A DNA stretch of 64,000 nt. Source: Polaromonas sp. CG_9.7. GTDB lineage: Bacteria > Pseudomonadota > Gammaproteobacteria > Burkholderiales > Burkholderiaceae_C. Made by a program: the position numbers and the translations under genes. This document shows positions 61,270 through 64,000 of the stretch, one piece after another (position 1 is the stretch's first letter; the number at the start of each line of letters is the position of its first letter). The stretch spans positions 1 to 64,000 of the forward strand of contig NZ_JADOVG010000016.1 in NCBI RefSeq assembly GCF_015752205.1. The letters run 5' to 3'. The notes below the pieces were generated by a model. That model saw only the letters and a program-made list of their open reading frames with translations, had not been told where the DNA came from and made no database searches.

Positions 61270-62244
61270 ATGAAAGTTTGCATTTACGGCGCAGGCGCCA
61301 TTGGCGGCTGGATAGGCAGCGGGCTGGCGCATGCCGGCTGCAGCGTCAGCGTGGTGGCGCGCGGTGCCACGCTTGACGCGCTGCAGTTGCACGGGCTGCG
61401 CCTGCGCACGGGAAACCAGGTCACCTCTCAGGCCGTCGCCTCCAGCGACACGCCGGCTGACTTGGGCGTGCAGGATCTGGTGGTGCTGGCCGTCAAGGCG
61501 CCGTCACTGCCCGACGTGGCGCGCCAGATCGCGCCGCTGCTGGGCCCGCAAACCACCGTGCTGACAGCGATGAACGGCGTGCCGTGGTGGTTTTTGCAGG
61601 GCTTTGGCGGCACGCTGGCCGGCACGCGGCTGACCTCGGTGGACCCGGAAGGCACGCTGGCCGAAGCCTTGCCGGTGCAGCGCATCGTCGGATGCGTGGT
61701 GCATGCCAGCTGCTCGGTCGACGAGCCGGGGCAGGTTTTCCATCACTTCGGCAACAAGCTCATTTTGGGCGAACCGTCGGGCGAGAAAACCGGGCGCGTG
61801 CAGCAACTGGCGGCATGGATGGAAAAATCCGGCTTCGAGGTGGCGGTGTCAGACCAGATCCAGAAAGACATCTGGTTCAAGCTCTGGGGCAACATGACGG
61901 TCAACCCGATCAGCGCGCTGACCGGCGCCACCACCGACCTGATCATGAACGACGAACTGGTGCGCGGCTTCATCTCCCAGGTGATGCTCGAAGCCAAGGA
62001 CATCGGCGCGCGTATCGGCATCCCGATTGACCAGCAGCCCGAAGACCGGCACCAGGTCACCCGCAAGCTCGGCGCCTTCAAAACCTCGATGCTGCAGGAC
62101 GTGGAAGCCGGCAAGGCGCTGGAACTCGATGCGCTGGTGGCCGCCGTGCGGGAACTGGGCCAGTTGACCGGCGTGGCAACGCCGTTCACCGACGCGCTGC
62201 TCGGCCTGGCGCGGCTAAAGGCGCAGGTGCACGGTCTGTATTAA
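61270..62244 (+). CDS. 2-dehydropantoate 2-reductase-like protein
   Basis: This 324-residue NADP-dependent ketopantoate-reductase-family enzyme has the nucleotide loop GAGAIGGWIGSGLAHAG, catalytic Lys in VLAVKAPSLPD, MNGVPWWFL, KLWGNMTVNPISALTGATTDL and a late E/D region with DVEAGKALELDALV. It may act on another 2-oxo acid, since such paralogs occur beside aromatic pathways, so I withhold the panE symbol. Start at 61270 follows GGAG. It is separated from hpaF by a repeat. Confidence 0.85.
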   Translation: MKVCIYGAGAIGGWIGSGLAHAGCSVSVVARGATLDALQLHGLRLRTGNQVTSQAVASSDTPADLGVQDLVVLAVKAPSLPDVARQIAPLLGPQTTVLTAMNGVPWWFLQGFGGTLAGTRLTSVDPEGTLAEALPVQRIVGCVVHASCSVDEPGQVFHHFGNKLILGEPSGEKTGRVQQLAAWMEKSGFEVAVSDQIQKDIWFKLWGNMTVNPISALTGATTDLIMNDELVRGFISQVMLEAKDIGARIGIPIDQQPEDRHQVTRKLGAFKTSMLQDVEAGKALELDALVAAVRELGQLTGVATPFTDALLGLARLKAQVHGLY

Positions 62245-62245
62245 G

Positions 62246-62303
62246 CCATTTCAAGGCTTTTGCGCATACTGAGCGGTCTTAAGCAGCTATTAAATACAGA
62301 GCA
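62246..62303 (-). repeat. AGCTATT-type dispersed element, copy 14
   Basis: Inverted: ATTTCAAGGCTTTTGCGCATACT, split as ATTTCAAGGC and TTTTGCGCATACT, is followed by AAGCAGCTATTAAATACAG. It starts two bases after the reductase stop. Confidence 0.65.
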
Positions 62304-62322
62304 ACCAAAGCGCAAGGATTTC

Positions 62323-62440
62323 CCGTCAGCCGCCTGGCTTGGCGGCAGCACGCTGCAGCACCGCCCGGCTGCAGCGCCTGGCCGTCATGGACGGTGATAT
62401 TGCGAAAGCCGACCCTGCGCTGGAGCCATCGGCCAGCGCA
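62323..62440 (-). pseudogene. Remnant of a HepT-like (DUF86, HEPN) gene
   Basis: Minus-strand translation from 62440 gives GRWLQRRVGFRNITVHDGQALQPGG. The string VGFRNI.VHD matches the HEPN R-X4-6-H block in DUF86/HepT proteins (VGFRNIAVHDYQ). The Tyr that follows HD in HepT is replaced by Gly, and no long frame extends on either side. It is a decayed remnant of perhaps a third of such a gene. The toxin or antitoxin partner (MntA-like) is not seen. Confidence 0.5.
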
Positions 62441-62476
62441 GCCTGTCTCCAGCCGGCTTGTGCAGGCCGTGCCGGC

Positions 62477-63919
62477 TCAGCAGCTCATCGAGAGCCGGCG
62501 CTTGGACTTCACGTCCACGTAATTGATCGTGGACTTCTTGAATTTCAGGTCCACGAACAGGTCGCAGCTGAATTCGCCGTTGCGCCAGCACATGGCCACG
62601 CTGCTTTCGTTGGAATACATCAGGTGAAACACGCCGTCGAATGCCGGATGGCTGCTGCGAAACGCCATGAGTTTGAGCAGCCGCCGCACGACAGGCGTCT
62701 TGACGGCCTCGTCGACCTCGTCCAGCGTGTAGAAGTGCCGGTTGATGTCGCGCAGCTCGCCGGTGGCTTCCATCAGTTCATGGTCGTTGCTGCCGGCCAG
62801 CAGACCGACGTAGTACACCTGCGGAATGCCGGGCGCAAAGAACTGGATGGCGCGCGCGGCGATGTAGGCGTCGTCGTTGCGCTTGAGCGCGTCGTAGTAG
62901 GTACAGGTCAGCTGGTAAATCGCGCCCACGCTGTGCACGTTGGCGGCCGAGCGGCGAAGGATGGGGTCGGCGCTGCGCTGGCTGACGTTGTCGATCACCG
63001 CCTGGATCTCGGTCTTGGGCAAGACGCCTTCCACGTCCGGAATGCAGATGCCGTCGTGCGTGTCCAGCACCGTGAGCTGGTTGCGCGGGCACATGCGCAG
63101 CCATTGCTTGAGGTAGACGCTGTTGGCGTCGAACAGTGAATACAGCAGCAGCGGCGCCAGCGCAAAACCGTAGGGGTGCATGCCGTGCAGCGCAATCGCA
63201 TACTGGAAGCTGGCGTGGTCGTGCACTTCGGGCAGCGTCTCGGCGCCGTTCTCGCGGGCCACGCCATCGACCCACTTGAGGATGTCGTACACGTCGGGCT
63301 CGACCAGAAAGCAGCTGGTGCCGATTTCCTTGGTGGTGTAGCCAAACGCATCCAGGCGGAACAGCTTGACGCCGCGTTCCGCCAGAAACTTCATGTAGTC
63401 CTCCATCAGCGCGTAGGTCTTGGGCGAGCGGTAGTTCAGGTCGATCTGGTGCTCGGTGAAAGTGCACCAGACCCGGCCGGTCGTGCCGTCGCCAAAGGTG
63501 ACTTCGCGAAACGGCTCTTTTTCCTTGCGGATGTGGATGCGGGCCAGATCATCGGGCGAGATCGGCCCGAGCTTGTCGACATGGACGAACAGGTCGGCAT
63601 GCTCGGAGTCGTAGCCCTTGGCCTGGAAATCCCTGAATTCTTCGGATTTGTCGGAAATGTGGTTGAGCGTCAGGTCCAGGCACAGGTCGAAGCGGCTGGA
63701 GATTTTCTCGATGTCGGCCCAGCTGCCGTACTTGGGATCAATCTCTTTGTGCGTCAGCGGCGAAAACCCGCCATCGGCGTTCGACGGGTAAGGCGGCAGG
63801 ATGTGAACGCCGCCAATGACATGCGAAAAATGCTTGTCGATAACCTTGTACAGGTCGGCAAGGTTGTTGCCCATGCGGTCTGGGTAGGCGATCAGCTGGA
63901 TCTGGTTGCGTAGTGTCAT
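62477..63919 (-). CDS. Sucrose phosphorylase-like GH13 enzyme
   Basis: This 480-residue alpha-amylase-family enzyme of the GH13_18 type converts sucrose and phosphate to glucose-1-phosphate and fructose, or acts on related glucosides such as glucosylglycerate. Visible catalytic motifs are LFRLDAFGYTTKEIGTSCF (nucleophile Asp), LPEVHDHASF (acid/base Glu) and LDTHDGICI (third Asp), plus NQIQLIAYPDRMG at the start and LPPYPSNADGGFSP. AGGAG lies about 10 bases before ATG 63919. The donor could also be glucosylglycerol, so the symbol is left empty. Confidence 0.88.
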   Translation of the reverse strand: MTLRNQIQLIAYPDRMGNNLADLYKVIDKHFSHVIGGVHILPPYPSNADGGFSPLTHKEIDPKYGSWADIEKISSRFDLCLDLTLNHISDKSEEFRDFQAKGYDSEHADLFVHVDKLGPISPDDLARIHIRKEKEPFREVTFGDGTTGRVWCTFTEHQIDLNYRSPKTYALMEDYMKFLAERGVKLFRLDAFGYTTKEIGTSCFLVEPDVYDILKWVDGVARENGAETLPEVHDHASFQYAIALHGMHPYGFALAPLLLYSLFDANSVYLKQWLRMCPRNQLTVLDTHDGICIPDVEGVLPKTEIQAVIDNVSQRSADPILRRSAANVHSVGAIYQLTCTYYDALKRNDDAYIAARAIQFFAPGIPQVYYVGLLAGSNDHELMEATGELRDINRHFYTLDEVDEAVKTPVVRRLLKLMAFRSSHPAFDGVFHLMYSNESSVAMCWRNGEFSCDLFVDLKFKKSTINYVDVKSKRRLSMSC

Positions 63920-64000
63920 GTCGAGAATTGCTCCTGTTGAAAGCCTGTCGCCGGATACCGGCAGGCCAGTGAAAAGGAAGGGGGATGCCGGTTTGCAGCA

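Overview
The window reads as chromosome of a GC-rich betaproteobacterium of the Comamonadaceae, closest in feel to Polaromonas or Rhodoferax. The evidence is the gene content (gatCAB divergent from mreBCD-mrdA, pyrE divergent from exonuclease III, waaF, the Mla-like operon), the codon use, and about fourteen copies of a short intergenic element with a 'GCTATT...AATAGC' core that I associate with this family. No tRNA, rRNA, CRISPR array or intact mobile element was found. Family names come from reading motifs by eye; no database search was run. Layout: 0-5.3 kb is an iron-uptake operon on the minus strand (TonB-dependent receptor, an ABC-exporter membrane domain with no ATPase, a Bfd-type [2Fe-2S] protein and a small protein) behind a Fur box, flanked on both sides by decayed IS5-type transposase relics. 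5.3-9.2 kb has an Old Yellow Enzyme, a DUF1328 membrane peptide, a transglutaminase-like protein and a class II aldolase. 9.6-13.4 kb is a minus-strand Mla/MCE lipid-transport operon (STAS-fused permease, ATPase, MCE protein, lipoprotein) interrupted by a GC-rich repeat. 13.7-16.6 kb holds a GMC oxidoreductase and a TSUP permease. 16.6-21.5 kb is the rod-shape operon mreB-mreC-mreD-mrdA, divergent from gatC-gatA-gatB (21.8-25.1 kb), which makes Gln-tRNA(Gln)/Asn-tRNA(Asn). 25.2-31 kb holds a DUF4124 protein, pyrE, exonuclease III, an ABC exporter and a DUF3014 protein. 31.1-32.5 kb is a decaying patch with two gene fragments and two tiny convergent genes, one of which lacks a normal start codon. 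32.5-34.2 kb has a peroxiredoxin-like protein and a RIO kinase. 34.2-39.8 kb is the clearest functional unit: a NemR-type TetR repressor followed by a YqhD-like aldehyde reductase, a NemA-like ene-reductase, a DJ-1/PfpI protein and a semialdehyde dehydrogenase. The same 15-bp operator lies before the repressor gene and before the first enzyme gene, so this looks like an aldehyde/electrophile detoxification regulon. 39.8-42.5 kb is a lone WcaJ-type sugar transferase beside an AT-rich gene-free stretch. 42.5-49.5 kb has an M48 protease divergent from ampG, a two-component pair, waaF, a CHCC zinc-finger protein and ilvE. 49.9-54.8 kb is an archaic (Csu-like, spore-coat-U) chaperone-usher pilus operon with three subunits, behind an 18-bp perfect palindrome. 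55-60 kb has small membrane proteins, radA, a DedA-PAP2 fusion, a second PAP2 phosphatase and the tail of a lost diacylglycerol kinase. 60-64 kb has hpaI- and hpaF-like genes, a ketopantoate-reductase-like gene, a trace of a HepT-type HEPN gene, and a sucrose-phosphorylase-like GH13 enzyme. The most notable features are the ATPase-less exporter subunit in the iron operon, repeats domesticated into coding sequence (gatA, the Mla lipoprotein, the end of the first OYE), the electrophile regulon, the DedA-PAP2 fusion, and the small gene with an ATT codon behind a perfect ribosome binding site.
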